Of a stretch of DNA of 64,000 nt, positions 1 through 9,863 are shown one piece after another (position 1 is the first letter of the stretch; every line of letters starts with the position of its first letter). Made by a program: the position numbers and the translations under genes. The stretch is from Bombus terrestris (taxonomy: Eukaryota > Arthropoda > Insecta > Hymenoptera > Apidae), in NCBI RefSeq assembly GCF_910591885.1, contig NC_063285.1, forward strand, positions 6,171,395 through 6,235,394. The letters are read 5' to 3'. The notes under the pieces were generated by a model. It did not search any database and was not told where the DNA came from. It saw only the letters and a program-made list of their open reading frames with translations.

Positions 1-79
1 AATCATGCAGGACATACGTACGGTCTGATGCTATCCACACATTTGGTATTTTCTCTTCCACGTATTTCTTGGCCAGTCT

Positions 80-594
80 TCAATTCGTACTGATCACGTC
101 GATGAAACTCGTTCTCCCGTTCCTACAGAACGCATAGCTTTCCCTCATATTGATGGGTACGATACCATTCTTTACCAACATATTCATTGGACTCGTCTCC
201 CAGCGATCAGTTCTCTGGCCGCCCCACGCAGTAGACTTCGTGTTAAAATCGCCGGCGATCATCACTGAGGGATAACTCTTCCTCTTTGTCTGGATGATGG
301 TCTCTATTTCCCTTAAGTATTCGTAAAATTCTTCTGGTTTGACATTGGGGGAATAATACCCCGAAAGCAATACACGTCGTTAACAGTAATGCTCACTAAT
401 CCGTTGCTGGTTGTCACAGTACTTTCATCTGGATGTTTTCCTCTGAACAGGATCACCCACAACGATGCATCACCTTTGTTATCGTTACACCAGTAAGCCT
501 TCTGTCGATAAAGCTCAGTGATAAGGACCACGTCGACTTTAGTTTTGCAGACATACTGATACATTAGCTCTTGGGCCAACCTACACCTATTCAA
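80..594 (-). pseudogene. R1-type non-LTR element, ORF2 endonuclease fragment
   Basis: Remnant of the N-terminal APE-type endonuclease of a non-LTR retrotransposon ORF2. Two open stretches overlap in different frames, 594 to 313 and 370 to 80, so at least one frameshift is present. The first reads a typical endonuclease N-terminus ('VDVVLITELYR'). The second contains GDFNTKS-x2-WGG, the strand carrying a catalytic Asp/Asn pair, followed by TDR. This spacing is that of the R1/TRAS group rather than the Jockey-type copies elsewhere in the window. The ORF1 remnant lies directly upstream, as expected in this group. The rest of ORF2 runs off the left edge of the window. Family assignment comes from motifs only. 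Confidence 0.7.
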
Positions 595-1200
595 ATTTTA
601 AATTAGGATTATTATCTTCTAAGTCTATTTCCTCATCTCATCGTATCCTTCACCGCTGGACATGCCAGTGATCCTGTTATATGTCTCAGGTTGTCTCTTC
701 TCTCTGTCGCGCAGATCGCACATCTTGGCTCTTTACTACAGCCGTTTATAACGTGATCCCTATCGTCACACCTCCGACATAGCTCCCTCCTTGTACTCAG
801 TACCGTACACCTTGTCGCATTATGCCCCAGCATGTGACATCTGTAGCATCTGAGGACATTCGGGATAACTCTGGCTGTTGCTATTGTCAATCCTGTCCTA
901 ATCCTGATGGTGGATTTCTCACGTGGAATCGCCTGCTGGGTTCTCAGCGATTTTATCTGAATCCATATTTCCTCCTTGATGTCCAGCTCGGTGTCCTCGG
1001 TCAGCTCCTCCCTGGTAGCAATGGGATCTATATTTTTTATCTCAATGTCTCCCTACTTGATATTTCCATGTCCTTCTTCATGGCCGTCTTCAGTTTCACT
1101 TCAACCTCGTGCGATGGTACCTTACTATTGATTTCAATCAAGATGTGCCCTGCCCTGGTCTTCCTCACACCAGTTGTTTCCTTGAGTACTGTAAAGATAT
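595..1200 (-). pseudogene. R1-type non-LTR element, ORF1 (gag-like) fragment
   Basis: C-terminal part of the RNA-binding ORF1 of the same R1-type element. Between 890 and 690 the translation has three closely spaced zinc knuckles, CYRCHMLGHNATRC, CRRCDDRDHVINGC and CAICATERRDNLRHITGSLAC, the triple CCHC arrangement typical of R1-clade ORF1. Upstream, about 1200 to 890, a lysine/glutamate-rich region reads through to the knuckles in the same frame. The reading ends near 1200, where the 3' LTR of copia-1 begins, so copia-1 appears to have inserted in this ORF1. The rest of ORF1 is not recognisable elsewhere in the window. Confidence 0.7.
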
Positions 1201-1434
1201 AGAAGGGATTCGGAAATACAAATAATTTCCTTTATTTAGCACACAACAGTTATACATATATCTTAGACCTCGAAATCCTACTCGCACGCAAGCTTGTTGT
1301 CAACCAACTCTTCCAGATACTTCTAACGACTGACTATTGTCTTTTGTCCCAACTAAGGCCTGGACGCCCTCTGACGCTTACACATACATTCACATGTACA
1401 GTGTAAATGTATCATGTTCCTAACACGCCTCCTT
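1190..1434 (-). repeat. Copia-1 3' LTR and polypurine tract
   Basis: The RNase H frame of copia-1 stops at 1525. A purine run (plus strand cgcctcctt, 1426-1434) is the likely polypurine tract, directly followed on the minus strand by TGTTAGGAAC, an LTR start, at 1425. A minus-strand AATAAA lies near 1235. The far boundary is uncertain. I place it at 1190, where the LTR would end in CA, but it could be some bases away. The matching 5' LTR was not found near 9.9-10.1 kb. Confidence 0.5.
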
Positions 1435-1524
1435 ACATTTATACTGTACACTTAATCGTATTCACATGCTTTGAGAAATTATGTAACAGAAACTTTAACA
1501 CTTATTGCTCTATTTACATTTCTC

Positions 1525-2938
1525 TTAGTTTACATTCATCCATGACCTAAACCTTTCGAATTTCTCTCTACACAGTGCCTTCGTAAAAATATCCGCAGTA
1601 TTTTCGTCTGTACTTACTTTAAGTATGTTTATCTTGTTCTCCTTTAAGCACTCGTGAACGTAGTGGTAATGAACTTGAATGTGTTTAGAATTTTTTGCAA
1701 AATTTCCATGCTTTGCTATACTTACCACTTCAGAGTTATCCTCATAAATTTGTACAGGGTTATCGTCTAGATTTACATTGAAGATTTTCATAATTTCCCT
1801 AATAGAAATTAATTCACTCACCGCTTCCGATAGAGCTACATACTCTGCATACGTCGAGGCTTTTGTCACATACTTTTGTTTTTTAGACTTCCAACCGATT
1901 ACATCTCCATACAATCTAATTACATATCCAGAGTCAATTTCCTATCTAAATGATCTGCTGCCCAATCAGCGTCCACATAGCAATCTATCTTTTCACATTT
2001 TTCATTCCTTTTATAATCTAATCTTAAATCTCTAGTTCGGTACAAATATTTCAATATTCGCAAAGCATATTTAAAATGTGTCTCATTACAACAATCTTGA
2101 AATCTACTCAAATAATTCACACTATAACTTATATCGGGTCTGGTATTTACACTAATATACAACAATGTGCCAATTAAATTTTTGTATCCAATATCCTCTC
2201 TATTTATCTCAGCTTTTTCAATTTTTAACTTGGTCTCCATAGGTGTACAGTACAATTTGCTATTTTGTAACTTATATTTGTTTGCTAATGATTCAATGTA
2301 TTTCTTTTGGCTTAATCTTATTTCATTTTTGAAATAATCATACTCTATATTTATTCCAAGATATTCTTTGACTTCACCTAAATCTTTCATTTCAAATCTA
2401 TTAGTTAATAACTTCTTTACACTTTGTATCTTCCTTTTGTTTTTACTACAAATTAGCAAATCGTCTACATACATTAACAAATAAACAACATTTTCTCCCT
2501 CTCCACGTGTATATAGATACAACTCTATGTTATTCTTCTTAAAACCTAATCTCGTCACATACCTATCAAAACACTCATACCAGTCCCTTGGACTTTCTTT
2601 TAACCCATAAAGCGCTTTCGATAGTTTACAAGCTCTATTCGTTCCGTCCGCATATCCCTTTGGATAATTTACATATATCTCCGAGGTTACTTCACCATTT
2701 AAAAAAGCAGTTTCTATATCCATTTGCTCAATAATTAATCCATTTTGACAACAATATGATAGCAATATCTTAAAAGTCTGATTACTCGCTACTGAGGAAT
2801 ATATGTCATCGGCTACGTTTCTTTGTTGGAATCCTCTTACCACTAATCTAGCCTTAGACCTGTCATCTGATTTTCTCGTATAAACCCATTTTACATCTAA
2901 TACTTCTTTGCCTTTTATCCTTTCTACCAATTTTCAAG
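1525..2938 (-). pseudogene. Copia-1 reverse transcriptase and RNase H
   Basis: Ty1/copia-type polymerase read on the minus strand. The RT part (2930 to 1920) shows, in order, 'VDVKWVYTRKSD', 'MDIETAFLNGEV' (first catalytic Asp), the 'YGLKESPRDWY' block and 'LMYVDDLLICS' (YVDD catalytic pair). The RNase H part (1914 to 1525) has a degraded 'YVDADWAAD' start, the 'AEYVALSEAVSE' block and the C-terminal 'TADIFTKAL' motif. A stop between the two (about 1917) and a break at 2938 interrupt the polyprotein. It continues the integrase fragments at 2940-4422 and the protease at 8750-9385. Decayed and not expected to be functional. Confidence 0.9.
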
Positions 2939-3420
2939 TTTTATTCTTATAAAGACATTCTATTTCCTTATCCATAGCTTGTTTCCAATCTTCGCTATTT
3001 TCACAACAAATCGCCTCCTTAAATGTACAAGGGTACTCTACAATAATTTGCATGAATTTCACTAATGTTTCACTAATTTCACTAATGTTCACTAATGTTT
3101 TCTTTTTCTGGATACCTTACTGGATTTCTCTTATTACGTGTATATTTCCTAGGGATGTTTAAGCTTCCAGGACTGTTATCATTTTCATCTTCCCTACTTT
3201 CTAACTCTTCCTTATTCACGCTTACCAATAAATCATTATCCTCAATGTCATCGTTATCTTTATCGAATGAATTCTCCATAAAACCGACACATTTTGTGTC
3301 TATTTCTATGACCTCTACACGTCTAGCTACTGTTATTTTCCCATCTAATAACACTCTGTAACCTACTTCACTATATCTTAACAAAATTCCCATGTCTCGG
3401 TTCTTATCCCATTTAGAAAC
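2939..3420 (-). pseudogene. Copia-1 integrase C-terminal and linker region
   Basis: Minus-strand continuation of the copia-1 polyprotein between integrase core and RT. It resumes right after the solo LTR with 'SKWDKNRDMGILLRYSE', the copia block that normally follows the integrase core, then 'GYRVLL' and an acidic linker ending 'KYTRNKRNPVRYPEKE'. The stretch 3080-2939 is in other frames and only partly recognisable. Frame breaks are present. Confidence 0.75.
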
Positions 3421-3857
3421 TGAGGTGATATGTCGTGATAGGTGCAGAAGGAATACTCCGATGTTCAACAAAAGGTTTATTACTTATAACAATCAACGAG
3501 TCAACAATTCATACGATTCACACTTAACGATTAACCATCGAGAGTTTATAATCGCGTGTCTCGGCTTGTGTTTGCGTCGCTATGATACTGAACCTTTCGC
3601 ACTTCGTGGCTTGAGGCAGAATGACTCTTTGTTCAAAACCGAACGGATTCTTTTCTTAGTTGCCCTTCGATATCCCTACTACACACGCGTTTATTAGATG
3701 TACCGCGGCGGTTGCCGCGCGTGCATTCTTCCAAACATTCGGCGGAAGAACCATAGGAATATCGATGGCACATTAGGCGCGTCAGCCTTACGCTTTGAAG
3801 ATATAGCGCTTTGTGTCGCGAAGCCGTTGGAAAGTTCCGTGCTCGTGTGCCGCCACA
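3421..3857 (-). mobile_element. Solo LTR S1 inside copia-1 integrase
   Basis: A 437-bp block starting TGAGGTGATA and ending GCCGCCACA, flanked on both sides by the 4-bp direct repeat AAAC (3417-3420 and 3858-3861). Removing it and one AAAC rejoins the copia-1 integrase frame ('PEQKRV' to 'SKWDK'). TG...CA ends plus a 4-bp target duplication mark a solo LTR, probably left by recombination between the two LTRs of a gypsy- or BEL-type element. A minus-strand AATAAA near 3474 suggests minus orientation. An 87-bp piece of the same family lies at 17220-17306, with 3 differences by eye. Confidence 0.85.
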
Positions 3858-4422
3858 AAACTCTTTTTTGTTCTGGTCTTCTTACAAAAACTTTACTTCC
3901 ATATAGATGTAGATTTTCAACACTTGGTTTTCTCCCGAAGAATATTTCAAAATGCGTCTTTCTTTCTATAGTATTTGCCAGTATTCGATTTTTCAAGTAT
4001 ACCGCTGTACGAACTATTTTCGGCCAGTACCTTTTATGTACTTTCGCTTCCGCGAACAAGCAACGTGCTATGTCTATCACTGTTCCATTATACCTTTCCG
4101 CTATCCCGTTTAATTCATGTACGTAGGTTGAGCAATTAATTATTCTGATACCTTTATCCCTAGCAAATTTATAAATTCGATTATTTAAGTATTCTTCTCC
4201 ATTATCGCATTTCAATATTTTTAACCTCTTGCCCGTTAAATTCTCGGCTTCATTTACAAACTGTACGAAACAATCAAAGACCTCATCTTTTCATTTTATA
4301 CAATAAATTCTAGCTATTTTGCTATAATCATTGATAAATAAGACAAAATATTTCTCTTCATTGAATCCGGTAGTGTTAAAGGGACCGCACACGTCCGTAT
4401 GAATAATTTCCATTATCTCCCT
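3858..4422 (-). pseudogene. Copia-1 integrase core
   Basis: Minus-strand DDE integrase fragment. From 4412 downwards it reads 'IIHTDVCGPF', containing the first catalytic Asp, then 'FINDYSKIARIY'. Near 4290 the frame breaks. It resumes with 'MKCDNGEEY' (second catalytic Asp) and 'HELNGIAERYNGTVIDIA' (third catalytic residue, Glu) and ends at 'RRPEQKRV' where solo LTR S1 interrupts. JkA-1 separates this piece from the protease and zinc-binding part at 8750-9385. The first bases (4412-4422) are the JkA-1 target duplication. Confidence 0.85.
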
Positions 4423-4554
4423 CACTTCTGCTCGGACAGCCGAGGAGGACGGACGTGTCTAGACGGTCGTCCTCTCCAGGTATAAGTGAATAGTGAAAAA
4501 GTGCTCCAAAGTAATAGTGCTGCAAAGTGATAGTGAGGAGGAAATAAAATAACA

Positions 4555-5910
4555 ATGCGGATACCAACTATAAACATAGCAACAAAAGGAGAAACATATT
4601 ATATAAAAACCAAACAAACTAACATGGAGACAGAAGAAACAAAAGAGCAACGGGGACAGGAAGATAGCAATTCAGAACATGAAAGATACTACCAGGATGA
4701 AAGCTGGAAGCCAGTGAAGGCTAGCAAAAAACGTAAAACAACCACAGACACAAGTGCCATAGGAAACCCAGTCACAGAAAAGCAGCGATGGCTGCAAGAA
4801 TTACCACTAAGTAACTCCTTCAACTCACTAACTGAAGAAATAGACGCTGACCCCGTAAGTAAAACCATTATCCAAACAAACCATATTACAAAACCACCAC
4901 CAATCTTTGTCGAGGCCCAAATAATAGACCCGCTCATTGATCTACTAAATAATCTAGAAGAGAAAAACAATTACACAATAAAGCAAACAAAATTGGATCA
5001 AGTAAAAATTCAAACAAACACACCAGAATCATTTAGGAAAGTTATAAAAGCATTAAAAGAAAAAAATGCTATCTACCACACTTATCAGCTTAAAACTGAA
5101 AGGAGCTATAAAATTGTCATAAGAGGATTGCATCCTAAAACCAACGTACATAAACTAAGCGATGAGTTAGCTAAAATTGGACATCAAACAAGAACAATAA
5201 ACAATATAACAAGATTCGACACTAAGCAGCCACTACCACTATTCTTAATAGAACTTGAACCCAGAATCAATAACAAGGAAATATATGATATCAAACAAAT
5301 ACTAAACACAATAGTAACAGTCGAACCACCACGACACAAAAAAGATATACCCCAATGCATGCGGTGTCAACAATACGGACACACTAAAAACTACTGCAAC
5401 AGAAGCCCAGTCTGCGTCAAGTGCGCAAAAAATCACTTAACTGCACACTGCCCATATTCAGGAAAAATAGAAAAAGTTAAATGCTTCAACTGTAACGGTA
5501 ACCACCCAGCCAGCTATAAAGGCTGTGAAGTAAGAAAACAACTACAACGAAAACTGTTCCCGCCCCTACGAAGCAGGACAAGCACTAACACACAAGCCCA
5601 TCATGACAGCACAAAACATGAAACATTACCAAATACAGAGCAAGCAATAAACACCAAACCTATCAGCACCAACACCATTGGTGGTCTAAGCTATGCTCAA
5701 GTAACCAGCCAACCAACACACACACATAACCAATACCACAGCAATAGTAACAACGACACTGCAGAAATCAAAGAACTGCTCAAACAATCCATAAAGAACA
5801 CCGAAATGCTAACCAGAATGATAAGCGAACAAAACGCAGTACTCAAACAGCAAACCCAACAAATCACAGTCATGCTACAACTAATTACAAACGTGCTAAG
5901 CAAAAAATAA
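4555..5910 (+). CDS. JkA-1 ORF1, zinc-knuckle RNA-binding protein
   Basis: Uninterrupted 451-residue ORF1. In this element group the protein coats element RNA and forms the transposition RNP. The first ~100 residues are charged and low-complexity. Residues ~120-255 form the conserved domain preceding the knuckles ('TYQLKTERSYKIVIRGLHP', 'LPLFLIELEP'). Three zinc knuckles follow at residues ~264-325: CMRCQQYGHTKNYC, CVKCAKNHLTAHC and CFNCNGNHPASYKGC. The C-terminal ~50 residues are glutamine-rich with heptad character, probably a coiled coil. The ATG at 4555 follows a purine-rich leader and is the first in frame. The ORF2 frame overlaps its end. All knuckle Cys/His residues are present. Confidence 0.9.
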   Translation: MRIPTINIATKGETYYIKTKQTNMETEETKEQRGQEDSNSEHERYYQDESWKPVKASKKRKTTTDTSAIGNPVTEKQRWLQELPLSNSFNSLTEEIDADPVSKTIIQTNHITKPPPIFVEAQIIDPLIDLLNNLEEKNNYTIKQTKLDQVKIQTNTPESFRKVIKALKEKNAIYHTYQLKTERSYKIVIRGLHPKTNVHKLSDELAKIGHQTRTINNITRFDTKQPLPLFLIELEPRINNKEIYDIKQILNTIVTVEPPRHKKDIPQCMRCQQYGHTKNYCNRSPVCVKCAKNHLTAHCPYSGKIEKVKCFNCNGNHPASYKGCEVRKQLQRKLFPPLRSRTSTNTQAHHDSTKHETLPNTEQAINTKPISTNTIGGLSYAQVTSQPTHTHNQYHSNSNNDTAEIKELLKQSIKNTEMLTRMISEQNAVLKQQTQQITVMLQLITNVLSKK

Positions 5911-8606
5911 AAACGGACACTCTAAAAATAGCAGCCTGGAACTCAAACGGCCTACAACAACGGGCCCTCGAAACTAAAACATTCATATACAATAATAATA
6001 TAGACATACTACTTGTCTCAGAAACACACTTCACTACAAAAAGCTATTTGAAAATACCATACTACACCATATATGATACCAAACACCCCTCAGGAAAAGC
6101 TCACGGAGGGACAGCAGGGATAGTCAGAAACGATATCAAACATTATCTACACAGCCAAGTTAACAAAGAATATTTACAAGCAACCACTGTTACAGTTCAA
6201 ACTAGCAGCAACTACTTCCAGTTGTCAGCAGTATACGTGCCTCCGCGACACAAAATAACAACACAAATGTGGGAAGAATACTTCCAGGACCTAGGGGACA
6301 AGTACATCGCCGCGGGAGACTACAACTCAAAGCACACGCTTTGGGGGTCAAGAAACATTACACCACGAGGTAGAACACTGGAAAAATACATTAGAAATAA
6401 TAACCTCAATATATTATCCACAGGAACACCGACACATTGGCCGACTGACCTGAACAAAAAACCAGATCTTCTGAACTTTGCAGTTACAAGGGGACTAAAC
6501 ACAAATAAACTAAAAATAACACCCAACCTCGAGCTCAGCTCCGATCATACACCCACAATAATTGAATACAGAAACAAACCAATTCACTATAGCAAACCAG
6601 AAACACTATGCAATAAAACCACCAAATGGCAAACTTTCAAAGAAATAATAGAAAGCAAAATAAACTGCAACATCCCGTTAAAAACTCCTGAACACATAGA
6701 ACAGGCAGTAGCAACATTGACAGCAACTATTCAGGAAGCAGCAAGGACAACCACTACTCCCGAACCAACCAGCAGACAAACAATAACAATCCCGCAAGAA
6801 ATACTCGACAAAATCAAAGAAAAAAGAAAAGCAAAAGCAAAATGGCAAAAATACAGAACCCGAGAAAACAAAAAACACTTAAACAAACTTTCAAAGGAAA
6901 TAAATAACAAAATAAAGGAGCACAATGATAACGAATTCGCAAAGTTCATAGGGACACTCTCCACACACGAGAACACCAACTATTCACTATGGAAAGCCAC
7001 GAAAAAAATAAGGAAGCCAATAATACCCGTCCCGGCAATCAGAAAAGCAGATAACACATGGGCAAGAAGCAACGAAGAACAAGCTGAAGAATTCTCCAAC
7101 CACCTCTACAACACATTCACACCACACATTAGCAACAACAGCAACCTCAAAAGTCATACGGAGGAGGATCCACAAACCACTGCTACCACAGCCGACAAGG
7201 AATACACCATACCTAAAACATCGGCACAAGAAATTAGAAACATAATTGATAAAACAAAAAACAACAAAGCGCCAGGAATCGACCTAATTAATGGTAAAAT
7301 CTTAAAAAACCTTCCGCCAAAAGCAATAAGACTAATAACAATAATATTCAACGCAATTCTAAGAATTCAATACTTCCCCAAACCATGGAAATTAGCACAG
7401 ATCAAAATATTACATAAACCAGGCAAAGACCCGCACCAAACTGCATCTTACAGACCAATATCACTGCTTCCAGTATTTTCCAAAATACTGGAAAAGATAA
7501 TATACGACCGCATAAAACCAATAATGGAGACAAAAAAACTAATACCGGATCACCAATTTGGTTTCAGAAACAAACACTCCACGATAGAGCAAATGCACAG
7601 GCTTATAAACGAAATAATAGTAGCACTAGAAAACAAGGAATACTGCACAGCCCTCTTTATATACATAGAGAAAGCATTCGATAAAATTAACCATGAAAGT
7701 CTACTACAAACAATTAGGAAAAAATTCCCGGAGCAAATACACCACTTAATAAAATCCTACCTAAGCTGCAGAACCTTCGTAATAAAAATCAAGGACACAC
7801 ATTCTCAAGTTAAAGACATCAAGGCCGGGGTACCACAAGGAAGCGTCCTAGGCCCAATACTATACACATTATACACGGCGAACATACCAACAACTACCAA
7901 CAGCACAGTATTGACATTCGCGGACGACACAGCTATACTAATCAGGCATACTAACCCAGAAACGGCAGTCAAAATACTACAAGAACATATCGTAAAAATA
8001 GAAAATTGGCTACAAGAAAAACAAATAAAAGCAAATCCCAATAAATGCAACCATATTACATTCACGCTACGGAAAAAGATACCACCAAACATCCTATTGA
8101 ACGGCACGCATATAACGCAAACAAAGCATGTCAAATACCTAGGACTCCACTTAGATCAAAAACTCACCTGGAAACTACACATCAAATCAATAGTAGAAAA
8201 AGTACAGAAAACAAGAAGACAAATGCATTGGCTAACAAGCCGAAAATCCAAACTAAGCACAGAAAACAAGTTAAAAATATATAAAACGATCATAAAACCA
8301 ATCTGGACGTACGGAATACCACTATGGGGGACGGCTGCAATGAGCCATATAAACAAAATAGAGGTAATACAGGCTAAAATCCTCAGGACAATAGTAAACG
8401 GACCTTGGTACGTCAGAAACGAAGATATACGAAGGGACCTGGGAATGCCAACGGTCAAGAAAGAAATCAGCAGATACTCCGAGAAATACAAATTAAGAAT
8501 AGCAACACACATAACCTGGCTAGCTGCGGAAACATACAAAATCATAAATATGGACAGAAGACTAAAAAGGAAGCACCCAGCAGACCTTATAAAGGACATA
8601 ACCTAA
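5883..8606 (+). CDS. JkA-1 ORF2, endonuclease and reverse transcriptase (RT active site mutated)
   Basis: ORF2 nicks target DNA and copies element RNA onto the nick. The frame is open from the end of ORF1, with no clear ATG before the first domain, so it may start by termination-reinitiation or frameshifting. APE endonuclease: 'IAAWNSNGLQQ', 'LVSETHF', 'AAGDYNSKHTLWGS' and the 'SSDHTP' catalytic block. RT: 'YRPISLLPVFSKILEK', 'HQFGFRNKHST', 'GVPQGSVLGP' and 'TFADDTAIL' (catalytic pair intact). RT motif A reads FIYIEKAFD, while sister copies read FIDIEKAFD. The codon at 7662-7664 is TAC instead of GAC, removing a catalytic Asp. The frame is otherwise open to TAA at 8606. Probably inactive despite looking complete. 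Confidence 0.9.
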   Translation, partial: NYKRAKQKIKTDTLKIAAWNSNGLQQRALETKTFIYNNNIDILLVSETHFTTKSYLKIPYYTIYDTKHPSGKAHGGTAGIVRNDIKHYLHSQVNKEYLQATTVTVQTSSNYFQLSAVYVPPRHKITTQMWEEYFQDLGDKYIAAGDYNSKHTLWGSRNITPRGRTLEKYIRNNNLNILSTGTPTHWPTDLNKKPDLLNFAVTRGLNTNKLKITPNLELSSDHTPTIIEYRNKPIHYSKPETLCNKTTKWQTFKEIIESKINCNIPLKTPEHIEQAVATLTATIQEAARTTTTPEPTSRQTITIPQEILDKIKEKRKAKAKWQKYRTRENKKHLNKLSKEINNKIKEHNDNEFAKFIGTLSTHENTNYSLWKATKKIRKPIIPVPAIRKADNTWARSNEEQAEEFSNHLYNTFTPHISNNSNLKSHTEEDPQTTATTADKEYTIPKTSAQEIRNIIDKTKNNKAPGIDLINGKILKNLPPKAIRLITIIFNAILRIQYFPKPWKLAQIKILHKPGKDPHQTASYRPISLLPVFSKILEKIIYDRIKPIMETKKLIPDHQFGFRNKHSTIEQMHRLINEIIVALENKEYCTALFIYIEKAFDKINHESLLQTIRKKFPEQIHHLIKSYLSCRTFVIKIKDTHSQVKDIKAGVPQGSVLGPILYTLYTANIPTTTNSTVLTFADDTAILIRHTNPETAVKILQEHIVKIENWLQEKQIKANPNKCNHITFTLRKKIPPNILLNGTHITQTKHVKYLGLHLDQKLTWKLHIKSIVEKVQKTRRQMHWLTSRKSKLSTENKLKIYKTIIKPIWTYGIPLWGTAAMSHINKIEVIQAKILRTIVNGPWYVRNEDIRRDLGMPTVKKEISRYSEKYKLRIATHITWLAAETYKIINMDRRLKRKHPADLIKDIT

Positions 8607-8738
8607 GAAACACGAGGATGGTACCCCGCTGGGGGTAGCCACCAACATGCTAATTTAACCATTAAAAAATTCCACCAAATGTCCAAATTGGACAAATTGT
8701 GAATTTTAATAAATAAATAAAAAAAAAAAAAAAAAAAA
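8607..8738 (+). promoter_or_regulatory. JkA-1 3' UTR with two inverted repeats and A tail
   Basis: A GC-rich inverted repeat, TACCCC (8622-8627) and GGGGTA (8632-8637), lies just after the ORF2 stop. A near-perfect palindrome TGTCCAAATTGGACA follows at 8680-8694, shortly before the AATAAATAAA tail and A run (8711-8738). The palindrome recurs at the same place in JkA-2 (10133-10147). It recurs with a different centre in JkA-4 (TGTCCATTTGGACA, 41291-41304). Such 3' structures are commonly where the element's own RT binds. That role is inferred here. Confidence 0.55.
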
Positions 8739-8749
8739 ATTATCTCCCT

Positions 8750-9385
8750 AGCCTTGGTTCGATTATTTTTGAATGGTAAATTATGTATTTTACTCTCTAT
8801 GCACACCCTACATTTCAAAAATTCCTTTTCAAATTCATTCGGTATACCAGTCACTAGCTACTCTTTACCCAAAATATTTAAATATTTAAAATTTACGTGT
8901 CCTAGCATCCTATGCCATCTTTCCTTTTTACTCATACGTTCGGCACTGTTTGCTAAGTGCTCCTTCCCTTTCAATATACTTTTCATTCTATATGTTCCAT
9001 TTTCTTTAACCGCTACCGCTGTAAGTTTATTGTGCTCTTCTATTACTTTTGCAATATTTCCTTTTGAAATAACCGTGTTCTTATCATCTGTTAACTTGCC
9101 TAAACTAATCAAGTTTGCGGACATTTCTTTCGCATAAAAAACATTATTCATATTTATTTTATTTTGCTTTCCAAATGCTTCAAAATAGCTTATAACATTC
9201 CCTACTTTTGTTGCCTTTATCGATCTATTATCACCTAAATATATATTTACCGGTTCTTTAAGGTCGATAGATTTATCAAAATAATTGACATTATTAATTA
9301 TGTGATCTGTACAACCGCTATCTAACAGCCACATTATTTCATTAGCACTTATCTCGCTGCTGTGTGCTGCGTGCGCTGTTGCTAT
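8750..9385 (-). pseudogene. Copia-1 protease, pre-integrase zinc domain
   Basis: Minus-strand copia polyprotein piece upstream of the JkA-1 insertion. From 9385 it reads 'IATAHAAHSSEISANEIMW' then LLDSGCTDHI, the aspartic protease active site (D-S-G). Later come 'LISLGKL', the GAG-pre-integrase block 'RWHRMLGHVNFKYLNIL' and, in a shifted frame near 8800, the zinc ligands 'CRVCIESK' followed by 'LPFKNNRTKAREI'. The frame joins the integrase core at 4422 across JkA-1. Upstream it joins 9695-9863 across solo LTR S2. A frameshift lies near 8855. Confidence 0.85.
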
Positions 9386-9694
9386 TGTCATGTCGATTCG
9401 AGATTATTTCACGTTCCGCACGAGAGGCGAGAGATTCGTATTTAAATTATGATCGTTATTACAAAATTTATTAGCAACTGTCAGAGTAACGATACAGAAT
9501 GTTATAACAGAACAGAATAGAATGTCGAGTATTGACTTGGGAGGGTTTTTATACCAAGGGTTTGGTTCCTGTGGAGGGGTTATCGCTGGATGCCGATTAC
9601 ATTAGCATCCTATTACTGCTTAGTTATTGTTTCGATGGCTAAGGTATATGAGATATGATTATCCTATCGCTGTATTCCCGGGACCACCGTGACA
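9386..9694 (-). mobile_element. Solo LTR S2 in copia-1
   Basis: A 309-bp block beginning TGTCATGTCG and ending CACCGTGACA, flanked by the 4-bp direct repeat CTAT (9382-9385 and 9695-9698). Removing it with one repeat restores an open copia frame ('KTGTWIATAHAAH'). The terminal bases form a short inverted repeat (TGTCA/TGACA). On the minus strand a TATAAAA (about 9555) is followed by AATAAA (about 9466), so the LTR is minus-oriented. The 4-bp duplication suggests a gypsy-type parent. No internal copy of this family is seen in the window. Confidence 0.8.
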
Positions 9695-9863
9695 CTATCC
9701 ATGTGCCTGTTTTTGAGTTACCATGCTCGCTCGTGCCGGTTGTTGATTGACGATAGAAATTTTCACATCCCCTGCTAGTATTGCCTTTGTTTCCTCTTCC
9801 TCTGCTGCGACCACGTGTTGACCCACGTGTTGCCCATCTGGGTGAGCACCATTCTTCTGTCAC
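9695..9863 (-). pseudogene. Copia-1 Gag C-terminal remnant (RG-rich)
   Basis: Minus-strand frame that continues directly into the copia-1 protease once S2 is removed. It reads 'RGSTRGRSRGRGNKGNTSR', an arginine/glycine-rich basic stretch like retrotransposon nucleocapsid regions, followed by 'KTGTWI'. No CCHC knuckle is visible. Another minus frame between 9955 and 9780 is also open and strongly basic, so the true frame upstream of 9860 is uncertain. The rest of gag and the 5' LTR are missing. Confidence 0.5.

Larger units (their letters stand above)
4423..8738 (+). mobile_element. JkA-1, full-length Jockey-type non-LTR retrotransposon
   Basis: A complete 4.3-kb element of the family called JkA here, inserted in copia-1. 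It is bounded by an 11-bp target-site duplication ATTATCTCCCT (4412-4422 and 8739-8749). It has a 5' UTR (4423-4554), ORF1 (4555-5910), an overlapping ORF2 (to 8606), a short 3' UTR and an AATAAATAAA-type A tail. Excising it restores the copia integrase frame. Jockey-like features are the two-ORF layout, three CCHC knuckles, APE endonuclease plus RT, no RNase H, and the A-rich tail. Related copies are at 10092-13016, 40075-40960, 41262-45440, 47165-50733 and 55136-55219. Confidence 0.92.

Noticed and set aside
822..1202. Plus-strand open frame of 126 codons
   Set aside because: It is the reverse-strand shadow of the R1-type ORF1 with its zinc knuckles.
4689..8599. Many minus-strand open frames rich in Cys/Phe/Leu/Val under JkA-1, and equivalents opposite other JkA and JkB copies
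   Set aside because: They are antisense shadows caused by the A-rich coding strand, and their composition mirrors the real ORFs.
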